Positions 16,848 through 27,600 of a stretch of DNA of 64,000 nucleotides are shown here, piece by piece (within the stretch, counting starts at the first letter, position 1; every line of letters starts with the position of its first letter). This DNA is from an uncultured Collinsella sp. (GTDB lineage: Bacteria; Actinomycetota; Coriobacteriia; Coriobacteriales; Coriobacteriaceae), in the NCBI GenBank assembly GCA_934630855.1, contig CAKTWW010000001.1, positions 1-64,000 of the forward strand, written 5' to 3'. The notes below the pieces were generated by a model. It worked only from the letters and a program-made list of their open reading frames with translations. It did not search any database and was not told the origin of the DNA. The position numbers and the translations under genes are program-made.

Positions 16848-19800
16848 ATGGATCTTTCGACTTTGATGCCGCAGCAGCTGCAGATCGTCAAAACGCTCGA
16901 CCGTCCGCTGTTTGTCTCGGCGGGCGCCGGCTCGGGCAAGACCTTTACCCTCACGCGCCGCATCGTCTACGCGCTCTCGCCCGAATCCGGTCCGTTCGTC
17001 GAGCATCTGGACCAGGTGCTCGCCATTACCTTTACCAAAGATGCCGCGGCCGAGATCCGCGACCGCGTGCGCCGCGCGCTCATAGACGAGGGCATGGACG
17101 AGGAGGCCCTGACCGTCGACGACGCGTGGATCTCGACGATTCACGGCATGTGCTCGCGTATCCTGCGCGCGCATGCGCTGGAGCTGGGCATCGACCCAGA
17201 ATTCACGGTGCTCACCGATACCGACGAGCTCATGGATCAGGCTGTTGAGCATGTGCTGGCCCGCGCGACGGCGCCCGATGCCGCCCCCGAGCTCGCCGCT
17301 TCGCTTAAAAGCCTCTACGCCTGGTATCCCATGGCGGGCGAGGGCGGTCCCTTTGGCGCCGGCACGACCATCAAGGGCCTGGTGCGCGAGCTGCTGGAGC
17401 TCTCGAGTCAGCTGCCGGGTGGTATGGACGACGTGCATGTGGCGCGCGGACAGGCCGACACCTCGGCGCTCGCCGACGCCTATCGTGCGGCGCTGGGCGC
17501 AAGCAAGGCGGCGACCGAGAAGGCGCAGGTGGCACTCGATGCCATCGACGCGTTCGAGTCGAGCGGCAAGACCATGGCCGATGCGGCGCGACTTATGATG
17601 TCGTGCACTATGCCGCGCGCGAGCAAAGCGTTCCCCAAAGAGCAGGTCGAGCTGCTTAAGGCCGAGGCTGCCGATGCATTTATCAATATCGTGCTGGCTT
17701 GCGGTGGACCTGCGCTCGATGCGCTGGTGGGCCTGGCCCGCTCTGTAGAGATCGAGTATCGCGCGCTCAAAGCCGACCAGTCTGCCCTCGACAACAACGA
17801 CCTACTGCGTATGGCCTACGAGGCCCTGCGTGACTATCCCGCCATCCGGGCCGCCTACGAGGGCCGCTTTAAGATGGTCATGATCGACGAGTTCCAGGAC
17901 ACCGACCAAATGCAGGTCGACCTGATCCGCTATCTGACGGGTGCGGGCGAGCGCGCGCTGTGCACCGTGGGCGATGCACAGCAGTCGATCTATCGCTTCC
18001 GTGGCGCCGAGGTCGAGGTCTTCCGCCGTCAGGAGCGCAAGGTGGGTGCCTCGGGCGCGACCGAGGCAGCGGCCGACGCTGCGGCTGCCGCCGATGCCCC
18101 CGCCGGCGAGCTTGTCAAGCTCGTGCGTAACTTCCGCAGCCACGATGAGGTGCTGCGCTATGTGGCCCGCGTCTTTGATGGTGACGACGGTGGCTTAATG
18201 CAGGGCTTTTTGGATCTTGAGGCAAGCGACGGGCGCAAGGATACGCTGGTGGCGGACGCTTCGCGTCGTCAAGCGCTCTTTGTCGCCGGCGGCAGCACGC
18301 AAGAGCGCACGCAGGCCAAGGCGCGCGCGATTGCGGAGCGGTTCCGCTCGCTTGCCGATGCGGGTCAGCCCCAGGGCGGCATGGTGTTGCTGCTGGGTCG
18401 CATGACCAATGCCGACGTGTATGCGCAGGCGTTTCGCGATCAGGGGCTCGACTGCGTTATCGCCGGCGGCTCGGTCTTTGCCCAGGCGGCCGAGGTTCAA
18501 ACAGTCCGCGCCCTGGTGTGCGCGCTCGCCAATCCGGCCGATACGGCGCAGGGCCTTATGCCGCTGCTTGCCTCGCCCATGTTTGCGCTGGGCGCCCAGG
18601 AGTTCTTGGCGCTGGCGACCAAGCTCGACGAGGAGACGGGCGAGACCTCGCGCCGCAATATCGACGCGGGCATTATGAGCGATTTCGACGTGCCGGGCCT
18701 GCAGGACCTGCCGCTCGTGACACGCGCCCGCGAGGTGCTGCGCTATGCGCTTCGTCGCGTGGGCCGCGATTCGTTCGCGGCGATCGCGCGCGATGTGGTC
18801 AACGCTTCGGGCTGGTTCGTGCGTCTGGCGCAGCGTGGCCCCGAGGGCAAAGCCATCGCCGCCAACGTGCTCAAGGCGCTCGATGCCGTTGCGGAGGCGG
18901 AGGCCGAGTTCGGTAATTCGCCGCGTTCCATCGCGCTCGCTTTCGACCGCTTCCTGGCGGGCAAGGAGGCTCCGGGCGCCCTCAACGAGGAAGGTGACGG
19001 CGCGGTGCGCATCATGACGGTGCATGCATCCAAGGGCCTGGAGTATCCGGTCGTGGCGGTCGCCGAGTGCTTTGGCGTGCGCAAGTCGTCCGGTGCAGCC
19101 CAGATGGGTCGTGTCGAGGGCGGAGCGCAGGTCGTGGCGCTGCCGGCGCGCTTTGACGGCGTCAAGCTCGCGGACGGAACCTTCGTAAAGGGCGATGACG
19201 TCAAAAAGCAGTTTGAGCACGCGTTTAAGGGCAAGGGCACGTCACTATGGTTGCCGCCCGAACTCATGGAGGATGTCTGCGCGACCGGCTCTCCCGCCGA
19301 GGCGTTCGCTCGCCTGCGCAACGATGACCTGCAGCTTTCGCTCGAGGAGCGGGCCCGCTTGCTCTACGTTGCCATGACGCGTGCGCGCGAGCTGGTGATT
19401 CTGGCGATGGATGTCGGCGTGAGCCGAGGCAAGGTGACGGCGCCGGCCTTCGACGCCGAGACCGATCTGACCTACGACGTGCTTCGCCGTATTCTGCCGA
19501 CCGACAGCCTGGAGATGCCGCAGCTCGATGCCGATCGCCTGGTGTTCGACAACTCGCAGCCGGGCGACTACGAACTCATCTCGCTGGCAAACTTTACCTT
19601 TGGCGAGCAGGCGTTTGAGGCCAACGCTTCGCTGGATGCCGAGGGCAGGCTTGTCCGCGGTGATGCGGAAGCGGAAGGCGCCGGCACAGATGTTCGCGCC
19701 GCCGTTCCCGGTCCTGCCGACCCCGAGCCCGATGCGTTTGAGCTTGTGTATCCCCAGGCCGTGGGCGTGCGTATGGGCACCTGCCCGTATCCAGCGCGCG

Positions 19801-20492
19801 ATTCGTACAGCTATTCGTCGATTGCCGCGGCGCTGCATGCCGAGGCCGAGGACCGTGCGGCCGAGGCCCGCGTGCCCATGGACGAGGCTGGCGACGATGC
19901 GGAGTCGGATGGCTCCGAGATGACGGATGCAGACGTGGCTGTTGTCGAGCCCGCCGGCAACCCCATGGCGCTGGGCTCGGCGTTCCATGCCGCCTGCCAG
20001 TGGCTGATCGAGATGGGTGCCGATGAGCTGCCCGCCGCGCGTGCCGATGCGCTGGCGCGCCTGTGGCGCCTGACGCCGGAGCAGCGCGAGCGCTTCGACG
20101 TTGCCCTGGACCGCTGGCTCAAGTCGGCGGTCCGTGCCGAGCTGCTTGCCTGGCCGTGCGTTCGCGCCGAGGTGCCGTTCTTTTCGCTGGGCTGCGAGGA
20201 CGAGGACATCGCTCGCTACGGTGCATATGCTGAAGGCGCCATCGATGCGCTGGCGACCGACCCGGCCGATCCGTCGCACGCGCTAGTCATCGACTACAAG
20301 ACGGGCGGCACGCCGGACGAGACGCCGGGGCAGCTGCAGGAGAAGCATGCCCTGCAGGCGCGCGTCTACGCTGATGTTCTGCACAAGGCGGGTTTTGAGA
20401 CGGTGACGGTCAAGTTTGTCCGCGTAGAGCAGACGGCCCCAGCCGTCTTCGTCGAGCTCGCCGAGCCCCAAGTAGTCACCTATAACCTCTAG
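16848..20492 (+). CDS. addA: ATP-dependent helicase/nuclease subunit A (AddA)
   Basis: 1214 residues, full length. It is a UvrD-type superfamily 1 helicase with AGAGSGKT (Walker A, K31), VMIDEFQDTDQMQ (Walker B) near residue 345, GDAQQSIYRFRG, VRNFRSH, MTVHASKGLEYPVV and YVAMTRARELV, followed by a C-terminal nuclease domain with VIDYKTGG near residue 1150. It unwinds and degrades one strand from DNA breaks together with AddB. AAGGAGGG overlaps the end of addB, so the two are translated from one message. Confidence 0.95.
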   Translation: MDLSTLMPQQLQIVKTLDRPLFVSAGAGSGKTFTLTRRIVYALSPESGPFVEHLDQVLAITFTKDAAAEIRDRVRRALIDEGMDEEALTVDDAWISTIHGMCSRILRAHALELGIDPEFTVLTDTDELMDQAVEHVLARATAPDAAPELAASLKSLYAWYPMAGEGGPFGAGTTIKGLVRELLELSSQLPGGMDDVHVARGQADTSALADAYRAALGASKAATEKAQVALDAIDAFESSGKTMADAARLMMSCTMPRASKAFPKEQVELLKAEAADAFINIVLACGGPALDALVGLARSVEIEYRALKADQSALDNNDLLRMAYEALRDYPAIRAAYEGRFKMVMIDEFQDTDQMQVDLIRYLTGAGERALCTVGDAQQSIYRFRGAEVEVFRRQERKVGASGATEAAADAAAAADAPAGELVKLVRNFRSHDEVLRYVARVFDGDDGGLMQGFLDLEASDGRKDTLVADASRRQALFVAGGSTQERTQAKARAIAERFRSLADAGQPQGGMVLLLGRMTNADVYAQAFRDQGLDCVIAGGSVFAQAAEVQTVRALVCALANPADTAQGLMPLLASPMFALGAQEFLALATKLDEETGETSRRNIDAGIMSDFDVPGLQDLPLVTRAREVLRYALRRVGRDSFAAIARDVVNASGWFVRLAQRGPEGKAIAANVLKALDAVAEAEAEFGNSPRSIALAFDRFLAGKEAPGALNEEGDGAVRIMTVHASKGLEYPVVAVAECFGVRKSSGAAQMGRVEGGAQVVALPARFDGVKLADGTFVKGDDVKKQFEHAFKGKGTSLWLPPELMEDVCATGSPAEAFARLRNDDLQLSLEERARLLYVAMTRARELVILAMDVGVSRGKVTAPAFDAETDLTYDVLRRILPTDSLEMPQLDADRLVFDNSQPGDYELISLANFTFGEQAFEANASLDAEGRLVRGDAEAEGAGTDVRAAVPGPADPEPDAFELVYPQAVGVRMGTCPYPARDSYSYSSIAAALHAEAEDRAAEARVPMDEAGDDAESDGSEMTDADVAVVEPAGNPMALGSAFHAACQWLIEMGADELPAARADALARLWRLTPEQRERFDVALDRWLKSAVRAELLAWPCVRAEVPFFSLGCEDEDIARYGAYAEGAIDALATDPADPSHALVIDYKTGGTPDETPGQLQEKHALQARVYADVLHKAGFETVTVKFVRVEQTAPAVFVELAEPQVVTYNL

Positions 20493-20502
20493 CCTCAATA
20501 AC

Positions 20503-20565
20503 TTGCGGTGGAATGCGGACTGTTTTGGCCAAAAAAGCCGCCAAACAGTCCGCATTTCACCGCAA
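20503..20565. repeat. long near-perfect palindrome after addA
   Basis: TTGCGGTGGAATGCGGACTG and its near-exact complement at the other side form a stem of about 26 bp with a short A-rich loop, and there is no T-tract after it. It fills much of the addA-dnaE gap. The arm sequence differs from the other palindromes in the window. Confidence 0.82.
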
Positions 20566-20621
20566 CTGCGTGAGTAGCCGTGTGGGTTTGGCTAGGTTCG
20601 GGTGCTGTCCGTGCCGTGCGG

Positions 20622-20627
20622 TAAAAT
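20622..20627 (+). promoter_or_regulatory. probable -10 of dnaE
   Basis: TAAAAT 40 bases upstream of the dnaE ATG, in GCGGTAAAATC; a similar GGGTAAAATC occurs at 41367-41376. No clear -35. Confidence 0.35.
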
Positions 20628-20666
20628 CGTTCAGTCAGAACACGAACCCGCATCGGAGCCCATCAC

Positions 20667-23600
20667 ATGGCATTCGTCCATCTGCACAATCACACTGTTT
20701 TCTCTATGCTCGACGGCGCAACCCGTATCCAGGATATGGTCAATCGCGCTGTTGAACTGGGCATGCCCGCCGTGGCCATTACCGACCACGGCTACATGTA
20801 CGGCGTGCCCGACCTGGCGCTGGCCTGCGACGCCGTCAACCACAACACGCCCGAGTACAAGACGTGGAGCCACGACAAGGCCTTCTTGGAAAAGGACCGC
20901 CGCGACGAGCTGGTGGAGCCCGACCCCGAGGCAAACCCGCGCGAGCACGCCCAGTACGTTAAGGACATGGCAATGTGGGACGAGAAGGGCAACATCGACG
21001 AGCTCAAGCCGCCGCTGGTCATCAAGCCCATCTTTGGCTGCGAGGTCTACTTTACGCCGGACGAGACGCTCGCCCGCGACCACAAGCCCGAGCTCTACCA
21101 CATGATCCTTTTGGCCAAGGACCAGGAGGGCTACGTCAACCTGATGCAGACGGTCTCCGAGGCCGCCGTGCAGGGCTTTTACTACAAGCCGCGCGTGACG
21201 CTCGACAACCTGCGCCGCCACGCCAAGGGCATGATCTGCACGAGTGCCTGTATCGCTGGCATCATCCCCAAGTACATCGACCGCGGCGACATGGAAGGCG
21301 CCATCAAGTGGGCCGAGACCTTCCGCGATACCTTCGAACCCGGCGACTTTTACATCGAGATCCAGGAACACGGCATCACTACCGACAATGGCCTGACCGA
21401 CGAGCAGATGGACCGTACGCTCATCGATATCGCCAAGCAGGTGGGCGTCAAGGTCATCGCCACTAACGACTTCCACTACCTGCGCCGCGAGGACGCGCCC
21501 GTGCAGGATGTCATCATGTGCATCGGTATGAACGCCAAGGTCGACGACCCCAACCGCATGCGCATGACCGGCTCGGAGTTCTACATGAAGACCGAGGAGG
21601 AGATGCGGGCGATGTTCCCGTATTGCCCCGAGGCCTGCGACAACACGCTCGAGATCGCCGACAAGTGCTACGTCGAGCTCGACTGGGACTCCATCATCCT
21701 GCCGCGCTTCCCGCTGCTCGATCCCGGCGAGACGCACGAGAGCCAGTTCCGCCGCGAGTGCGAGAAGGGCCTGCGCCAGCACTACGGCGACGACTGGGCC
21801 ACGCGCGAGATCGGTGGCGTCAACATCAAAGAGCGCTTTGAGTACGAATACAAGGTCATTTGCGACAAGGGCTTTGCCGCCTACTTCCTCATCGTCGCCG
21901 AGTACGTGCAATGGGCCAAGGACAACGGCATCGGCGTCGGCCCCGGCCGTGGCTCGGCCGCCGGCGCTATCGTCGCCTACGCCATGAACATCACCGCGTT
22001 CGACCCGCTCGAGAACGGCCTGATGTTCGAGAGGTTCCTGTCCCCGCAGCGTACCGAGATGCCCGATATCGATATGGACTTCGACGATGAGCGGCGCCTC
22101 GAGGTCGTGGAACACGTTCGCCAGCTCTACGGCCCCGAGAAGGTCACCCACGTCATCACCTACTCGACCATCAAGGCCAAGCAGGCCATCAACGACGCCG
22201 CGCGCGTCCTGGACTACCCGGTCTACATGGGTCAGCGCCTGTCCAAGATGGTCTCGAGCGACCCCAAGGTCAAACTCAAGCAGGTGCTCGACAAGCAACC
22301 CGGCAAAGAGGATCTGTTTAACCCCGACTTTGCCGAGGCCTATAAAAAGGATGACGACGCCCGCCGCATCATCGACACGGCGCTCTCGATCGAGGGCCTC
22401 ACCCGTGGCGAGGGCGTGCACGCGTGCGCCGTTCTGATCTGCCGCGACCCCGTCAACGAGCACGTGCCCACCAAACTCGACACCAAGGGCGGCGTCGAGA
22501 TTACCCAGTACGAGGGTCATACCGTTGCCGACATGGGCCTGCTCAAGATGGACTTCTTGGGCCTGCGCACGCTGACGGTTATCTCTAAGGCCAAGGCAAA
22601 CATCAAAAAGAACTTCGGCATCGACATCAAAGAGGAAGAGATCCCCTTTGACGACCCCGAGATCTTTAAGCTCATGGGCTCCGGCCATACCGCCGGCGTC
22701 TTCCAGGTCGAGTCCGCCGGCATGACGGCCACGATCAAGAACATGAAGCCCACCGAGTACAAGCACGTCGTGGCATTGATCGCCCTGTACCGCCCGGGCC
22801 CGCTGGGCGCCGGCATGGTTTCGTCCTACATCAACCGTATGAACGGCAAGGAGCCGGCCGTCTCCTACGACGACCGTCTGGACGACATCCTGGGCGAAAC
22901 CTACGGCACCATGGTCTACCAGGAGCAGGTTATGCTCATCTCCGTCGAGATGTGCGGCTTTTCCAAGGGCGAATCGGACTCGCGTATCCGTAAGCCCGTG
23001 GCTAAGAAAAAGATCAAGCTGCTCACGTCGACGGTGCTGCACTGGGAGGATGGCTCCGACGAGACCACCTACGATCACTGGATGAACGGCGCTATCAAGA
23101 ACAACTATACGCGCGAGGTCGCCCAGAAGATTTGGGACGATGTTCTCGAGTTCGCGTCCTACGCCTTTAACAAGTCGCACTCCGCCGGCTACGCCATTCT
23201 GGTTATGCAGACGGCGTGGCTCAAGGCGCATTATCCGCACGAGTATATGGCAGCCGTTCTGACGTCCTATACGGGCAAGACTGACAAGATCGTTCACTAC
23301 GTCTCGGCGTGCCGTCACGACGGCATTCCCGTGCTGTCGCCAGATGTCAACGAGTCCGGTACCGAGTTCACGGCTACCAAGGAGGGCGTGCGCTTTGGTC
23401 TGGCCGGCATCCGCGGCGTGGGCACCGGCGTGGCGCAGGCGATTATCGCCGAGCGCGAGGCGGGCGGTCCGTTTAAGACGCTGCACGACTTTGTCGAGCG
23501 CGTGGACTCGAGCCAGGCCAACCGTCGCGTAATCGAATCGCTGATCAAGGCAGGCGCCTTCGACTCCACGGGGTATCCGCGTCGCCAGATGATGCACTTT

Positions 23601-24470
23601 GTGGACAAGAACAACCCCGAGAACATCATCGATGCCGCGGTAAAGCGCCAGAAGGATCGCGCGAGCGGCCAAACGTCGTTCTTCGATATGTTCGGCGACG
23701 TCGAGGGCTCGGGCTTTGAGGTGAGCGTGCCCGATCCGGATGGCCAGGAATGGGACCGCCACCTTAAGCTGAGCCAGGAGAAGGAGGTTCTGGGCATCTA
23801 TGTCTCGGACCACCCGCTGCGCCCGTTTGAGTATGCGCTAGCCAAGGCGCGCGACTTCTCGTTCTCGCAGATCGATACCGGCTACGAAGTGCAGAACCCC
23901 ACGGGCGGCACCATCAACCAGGAGATTCCCGAGGGCAAGGCGCTGTGGTGGGCCGGCATGGTCTCGAGCGTGTCCAAGCGCGTGACCAAAAACGGCGATC
24001 CCATGGGCATCGTGCAGCTCGAGGACATGGAAGGCGAGGCCACGGTCGTGGTGTTCCCCAAGACCTACAAGGAGGCCGAGGGGTATCTGTACGGCGAGGT
24101 CGATCCCGAGACCGGCGCGCAGCTGTCCGACGCGTTTGTGCGCATTAAGGGCAAGCTCGAGCGCTCGGACCGCGGCGACCAGATCATCGCGCAGGAGATC
24201 GTGCCGCTGGAGCTCAACGAGGAGAGCAACAAGCCCAAGGTGTTTGAGGTCATGGTGCCCAACAGCCGCTTTAGCCAGGGCAATATGGCGCGCCTGGCCA
24301 CGGTGCTCACCACCAACCCGGGCGGCGACCGTGTGGAGATCTTTATTGAGCAGGTGGACGGGCGCGTGCTGCGCGCCGAGGTACCGGCCAAGGTCAACGC
24401 GCGCTCGATTCCGCTGCTGGCCGAGGCCAAGGCCATTGTGGGTAATCAGGGCAGAGTAACGGTGATCTAA
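20667..24470 (+). CDS. dnaE: DNA polymerase III subunit alpha
   Basis: 1267 residues, the DnaE-type replicative polymerase. The N-terminal PHP domain begins HLHNHTVFSMLDG and contains ITDHGYMYG. The palm has VGPGRGSAAGAIVAY and the catalytic PDIDMDFDDERR near residues 465-475. A helix-hairpin-helix region (RGVGTGVAQAI) and an OB fold (WWAGMVSSVSKRVTKNGDPM) follow. It has no intein. The ribosome site is weak (CGGAG). A double palindrome (24471-24578) lies immediately after the stop. Confidence 0.97.
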   Translation: MAFVHLHNHTVFSMLDGATRIQDMVNRAVELGMPAVAITDHGYMYGVPDLALACDAVNHNTPEYKTWSHDKAFLEKDRRDELVEPDPEANPREHAQYVKDMAMWDEKGNIDELKPPLVIKPIFGCEVYFTPDETLARDHKPELYHMILLAKDQEGYVNLMQTVSEAAVQGFYYKPRVTLDNLRRHAKGMICTSACIAGIIPKYIDRGDMEGAIKWAETFRDTFEPGDFYIEIQEHGITTDNGLTDEQMDRTLIDIAKQVGVKVIATNDFHYLRREDAPVQDVIMCIGMNAKVDDPNRMRMTGSEFYMKTEEEMRAMFPYCPEACDNTLEIADKCYVELDWDSIILPRFPLLDPGETHESQFRRECEKGLRQHYGDDWATREIGGVNIKERFEYEYKVICDKGFAAYFLIVAEYVQWAKDNGIGVGPGRGSAAGAIVAYAMNITAFDPLENGLMFERFLSPQRTEMPDIDMDFDDERRLEVVEHVRQLYGPEKVTHVITYSTIKAKQAINDAARVLDYPVYMGQRLSKMVSSDPKVKLKQVLDKQPGKEDLFNPDFAEAYKKDDDARRIIDTALSIEGLTRGEGVHACAVLICRDPVNEHVPTKLDTKGGVEITQYEGHTVADMGLLKMDFLGLRTLTVISKAKANIKKNFGIDIKEEEIPFDDPEIFKLMGSGHTAGVFQVESAGMTATIKNMKPTEYKHVVALIALYRPGPLGAGMVSSYINRMNGKEPAVSYDDRLDDILGETYGTMVYQEQVMLISVEMCGFSKGESDSRIRKPVAKKKIKLLTSTVLHWEDGSDETTYDHWMNGAIKNNYTREVAQKIWDDVLEFASYAFNKSHSAGYAILVMQTAWLKAHYPHEYMAAVLTSYTGKTDKIVHYVSACRHDGIPVLSPDVNESGTEFTATKEGVRFGLAGIRGVGTGVAQAIIAEREAGGPFKTLHDFVERVDSSQANRRVIESLIKAGAFDSTGYPRRQMMHFVDKNNPENIIDAAVKRQKDRASGQTSFFDMFGDVEGSGFEVSVPDPDGQEWDRHLKLSQEKEVLGIYVSDHPLRPFEYALAKARDFSFSQIDTGYEVQNPTGGTINQEIPEGKALWWAGMVSSVSKRVTKNGDPMGIVQLEDMEGEATVVVFPKTYKEAEGYLYGEVDPETGAQLSDAFVRIKGKLERSDRGDQIIAQEIVPLELNEESNKPKVFEVMVPNSRFSQGNMARLATVLTTNPGGDRVEIFIEQVDGRVLRAEVPAKVNARSIPLLAEAKAIVGNQGRVTVI

Positions 24471-24578
24471 AATGATTTTTCTGGGACGGGGATTAAAAAA
24501 TCATTTTGGGTGATGCGTAACGGGCTGCCTTTCTGGGGCGGGGAATGATTTTTTCATCCCCGTCCCAGAAAAATCATT
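24471..24578. repeat. paired inverted copies of the GGGACGGGG palindrome
   Basis: Bases 24471-24505 and 24544-24578 are 35-base segments that are reverse complements with a single mismatch, and each is itself a hairpin (AATGATTTTT ... AAAAATCATT) with core CTGGGACGGGGAT. The 38-base middle also contains TTCTGGGGCGGGG. Related to 4538-4572. Confidence 0.88.
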
Positions 24579-24601
24579 TGGCGGGTTGATTGGAGGAAGT
24601 G

Positions 24602-27600
24602 ATGGCACTGGGGACGTTTGTGCAGGCGCTTCGCAAAGAGGCGGCGCTGCGCGGCACCTTTATGAAGGGGCGTTCGCTCATGCTCAACGGTGCCGTGCTG
24701 TCGATTGAGGACAGCGGCTCGCGCTTCTCCAAAAACGTGACGGTTGAGGGCTCGGTGCGCGGCTCGCGCGGCGACCTGTACAAGACGCACGTGACGCTTG
24801 ATATGGACGAGCACGAGGTTATCGACTACTACTGTGACTGCCCCGCCGCATACCGCTATCCCGGTATGTGCAAACACGCCATCGCCACAGCGCTGGCGTA
24901 CCTGGACACCAGCGGCATTGAGCCTGTTGAGGGGCTGCGCACGCCGGTTCGCACGTTTACGGCGCAGTCGAAACAGCCCGCGCGCACCGCACCCAAAGCG
25001 CCGGCCGTCAACCCCAACTTTCCCTTTCCGGCGCCCGTCCCCACGAGCCCGAGCCTTGTGGCGGCGCTCTCCGATCTTTCGGACGCGCGCATGGATGAGC
25101 TGGCGAGCATGCGCCGCAAGCTTGCCGGTGCCGTTGATCCCGACGCCCCCAAAGCGGCGTTGGAGCCCTCGTTGGTGCCGTACTACAATCCGCTGTTCGC
25201 TGACCGCTTTAGCTGGGCGCTCGAGTTCCGCATTCGCTGTGGATCGGTCTCCTACGTGGTCAAGGATATCGACGGCATGGCCGATGCCTACGTGCGCGGC
25301 GGCATGTTCTCGTACGGCAAGAAGCTTACGTTTGCCCACGTGCCTGAGGCCTTCGATGACGTTTCGTCAAAGCTGCTCGATCTTGTCACGATGACGGTCG
25401 CCTACCTGGGCGACATTACAAGCTCGCGTTCGGCATCGTATGACTTTGCCCGCAGCGGCTTTGTTGCCGAGCGTCAGTTGCCGCTGTCCGAGCATGACAT
25501 CGTATACGTGCTGGACCTGCTGCGCGGCCGGACCATTTCCCTTGAGCCTGCCTGGTCTCGAGGGACGACGACGCATCGTTCCTACGAGGTGGCGGTTGAG
25601 TTGTCGCCGGTGGGGGAGGACGAGGCCTCGGCAAAACAACCGCCGCTCCTTGCCGCCAAAATCGCGCCGGCGGCTGGTGGTAGCTATGACCTGCGCCTGC
25701 CCGCCGATATGTACTGCTTTGCGTCGGGCGATGTCGCCTACTTGGTTGACACGCGCCGTGCGCGCCGTACCGACGCTGCATTTGCTCAGCATGCCGCACC
25801 TTTTTTGTCGCGCTTGCTGCCGTGTCGCACGCCCGCCCATATTGCCGCCGAGCAGGTGGGCGAGTTCTGCCGCATGGCGCTGCCCATTTTGCGCGACTAC
25901 ACCGACCTCACCGCGCCCGCCGCGCTCGATACCGTGGCACCCGAGCCGAGCTTTGCTATGGCGATCGGTGCCGACGATGGGCTCGTGACCTGCAAAATTA
26001 CGGTTACCTACGGCGACTGGTCGTCAGATCTCTTTAGCCTGGGTGCTCCGGGGAGCCCCTTCGAAGACCAGCGCCCCGGAGTGCCGCCCCGCGACGTGGT
26101 AGCGGAGTTTCGCGTTATGGACACGGCTGCCATGTACTTCGATTTCCACGAGGGCGGCCTGGCGTTTGAGGAGCGCGACGACGAGAGCCTGTTCCGCCTG
26201 CTGACCGAGGGCCTGTCTGTGCTGTCTGAGCTGGGCGAGGTCATGCTCAGCGACCGCCTGCGCCAGATCTCGGTGCGTCCCGCGCCCAAGCTCTCGGTGC
26301 GCGCGACCGTCAAGAGCAACCTGCTCGACGTTGAGCTGGGCGCGAGCGGGCTTTCGGCGGCAGACCTTGCCATCTATCTCGACTCGTACAAGCGCCACCA
26401 GACGTTCGCACGCCTGACCTCCGGCGACATCGTGCGTCTGGACGAGGGCGCCCGCGCCGCGTTTGGCCTTGCCGAGGACCTGGGTGTCGATGCCATCGAC
26501 CTGCTCGACGGCGTGTCGCTTCACGCATCGAGCACCCTGTTTGTCGATAGCATGCTCGCTCGCACGCCCGCGCTCGAGGCCGATCGCGATGCTGCATTCC
26601 GTCGCACCGTCGAGCGCTTGGACACACTGGGCAAGATGGACTTTACGGTGCCGGCCTCGCTCAAGGCCACGCTGCGTGGCTACCAGGTCGATGGCTACCA
26701 GTGGCTCGGTTCGCTCGAGCACCTGGGGCTCGGCGGCATCTTGGCTGACGATATGGGCTTGGGCAAAACACTGCAGATGATTGCGCATATCCTAGCGCGC
26801 GTGGAGGCGGGGGATACCAAGCCCGCACTCGTGGTATGCCCGGCATCGCTCGTGTACAACTGGACTGCCGAGCTGGAGCGCTTTGCGCCTTCGCTCGACG
26901 TGTGCGCCATCGTGGGCGCCAAGGCTCAGCGTCGCGTGCAAATTGCCGGCGTGGCCGAGCACAACGTGGTCGTGACCTCGTATGACCTCATGCGTCGCGA
27001 TATCGACGAGTATGCCGAGCAGGACTTTGCCCGTGTGGTGCTCGACGAGGCCCAGTACATTAAAAACCCGCTCACCCAGGTGTCACGCGCCGCCAAGCGC
27101 CTGCCCGCCGGTGTGCGCTTTGCCCTGACGGGCACGCCCATCGAAAACCGCCTGTCCGAGCTCTGGAGCATCTTCGACTTTTTGATGCCGGGCCTTTTGG
27201 GCACGCGCGAGTCGTTTGCCAAGCGCTTTGAGAGCCCGGTCGAACACGCCGAGGGCGATAGCGCCGCTCGCCTGCAGGCACTCGTGTCGCCGTTTGTGCT
27301 GCGCCGCGTTAAGGAAGACGTGGTGGCCGACCTGCCCGAGAAGATCGAGGACACCGTCATGGCGCAGCTCACCGGCGAGCAGCGCAAGCTCTATCTGGCC
27401 AACCAGGACCGCATCGCCCAGCAGGTGCAGCATCGCGAGGCCAACGAGTTTAAGAAGGACAAGCTCAAGGTGCTCGCCGAGCTCACCAAGCTGCGCCAGA
27501 TCTGCTGCGACCCGCACTTGCACTACGAGGACTACAAGTCGGGGAGTGCCAAGCTCGACGCTTGCATGGAGCTTGTGCACGGAGCGATTGACGGCGGGCA

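Noticed and set aside
14367..17438. Minus-strand frame of 1023 codons
   Set aside because: It is antisense to addB and addA with Arg/His/Gly-rich composition; a product of high GC and codon bias on the other strand.
16848..20492. UvrD/PcrA helicase instead of AddA
   Set aside because: Length of 1214, the C-terminal nuclease motif DYKTGG and pairing with addB decide for AddA.
20631..23813. Minus-strand frame of 1060 codons
   Set aside because: It is antisense to dnaE; Val/Leu/His/Asp-rich shadow without family features or start signal.
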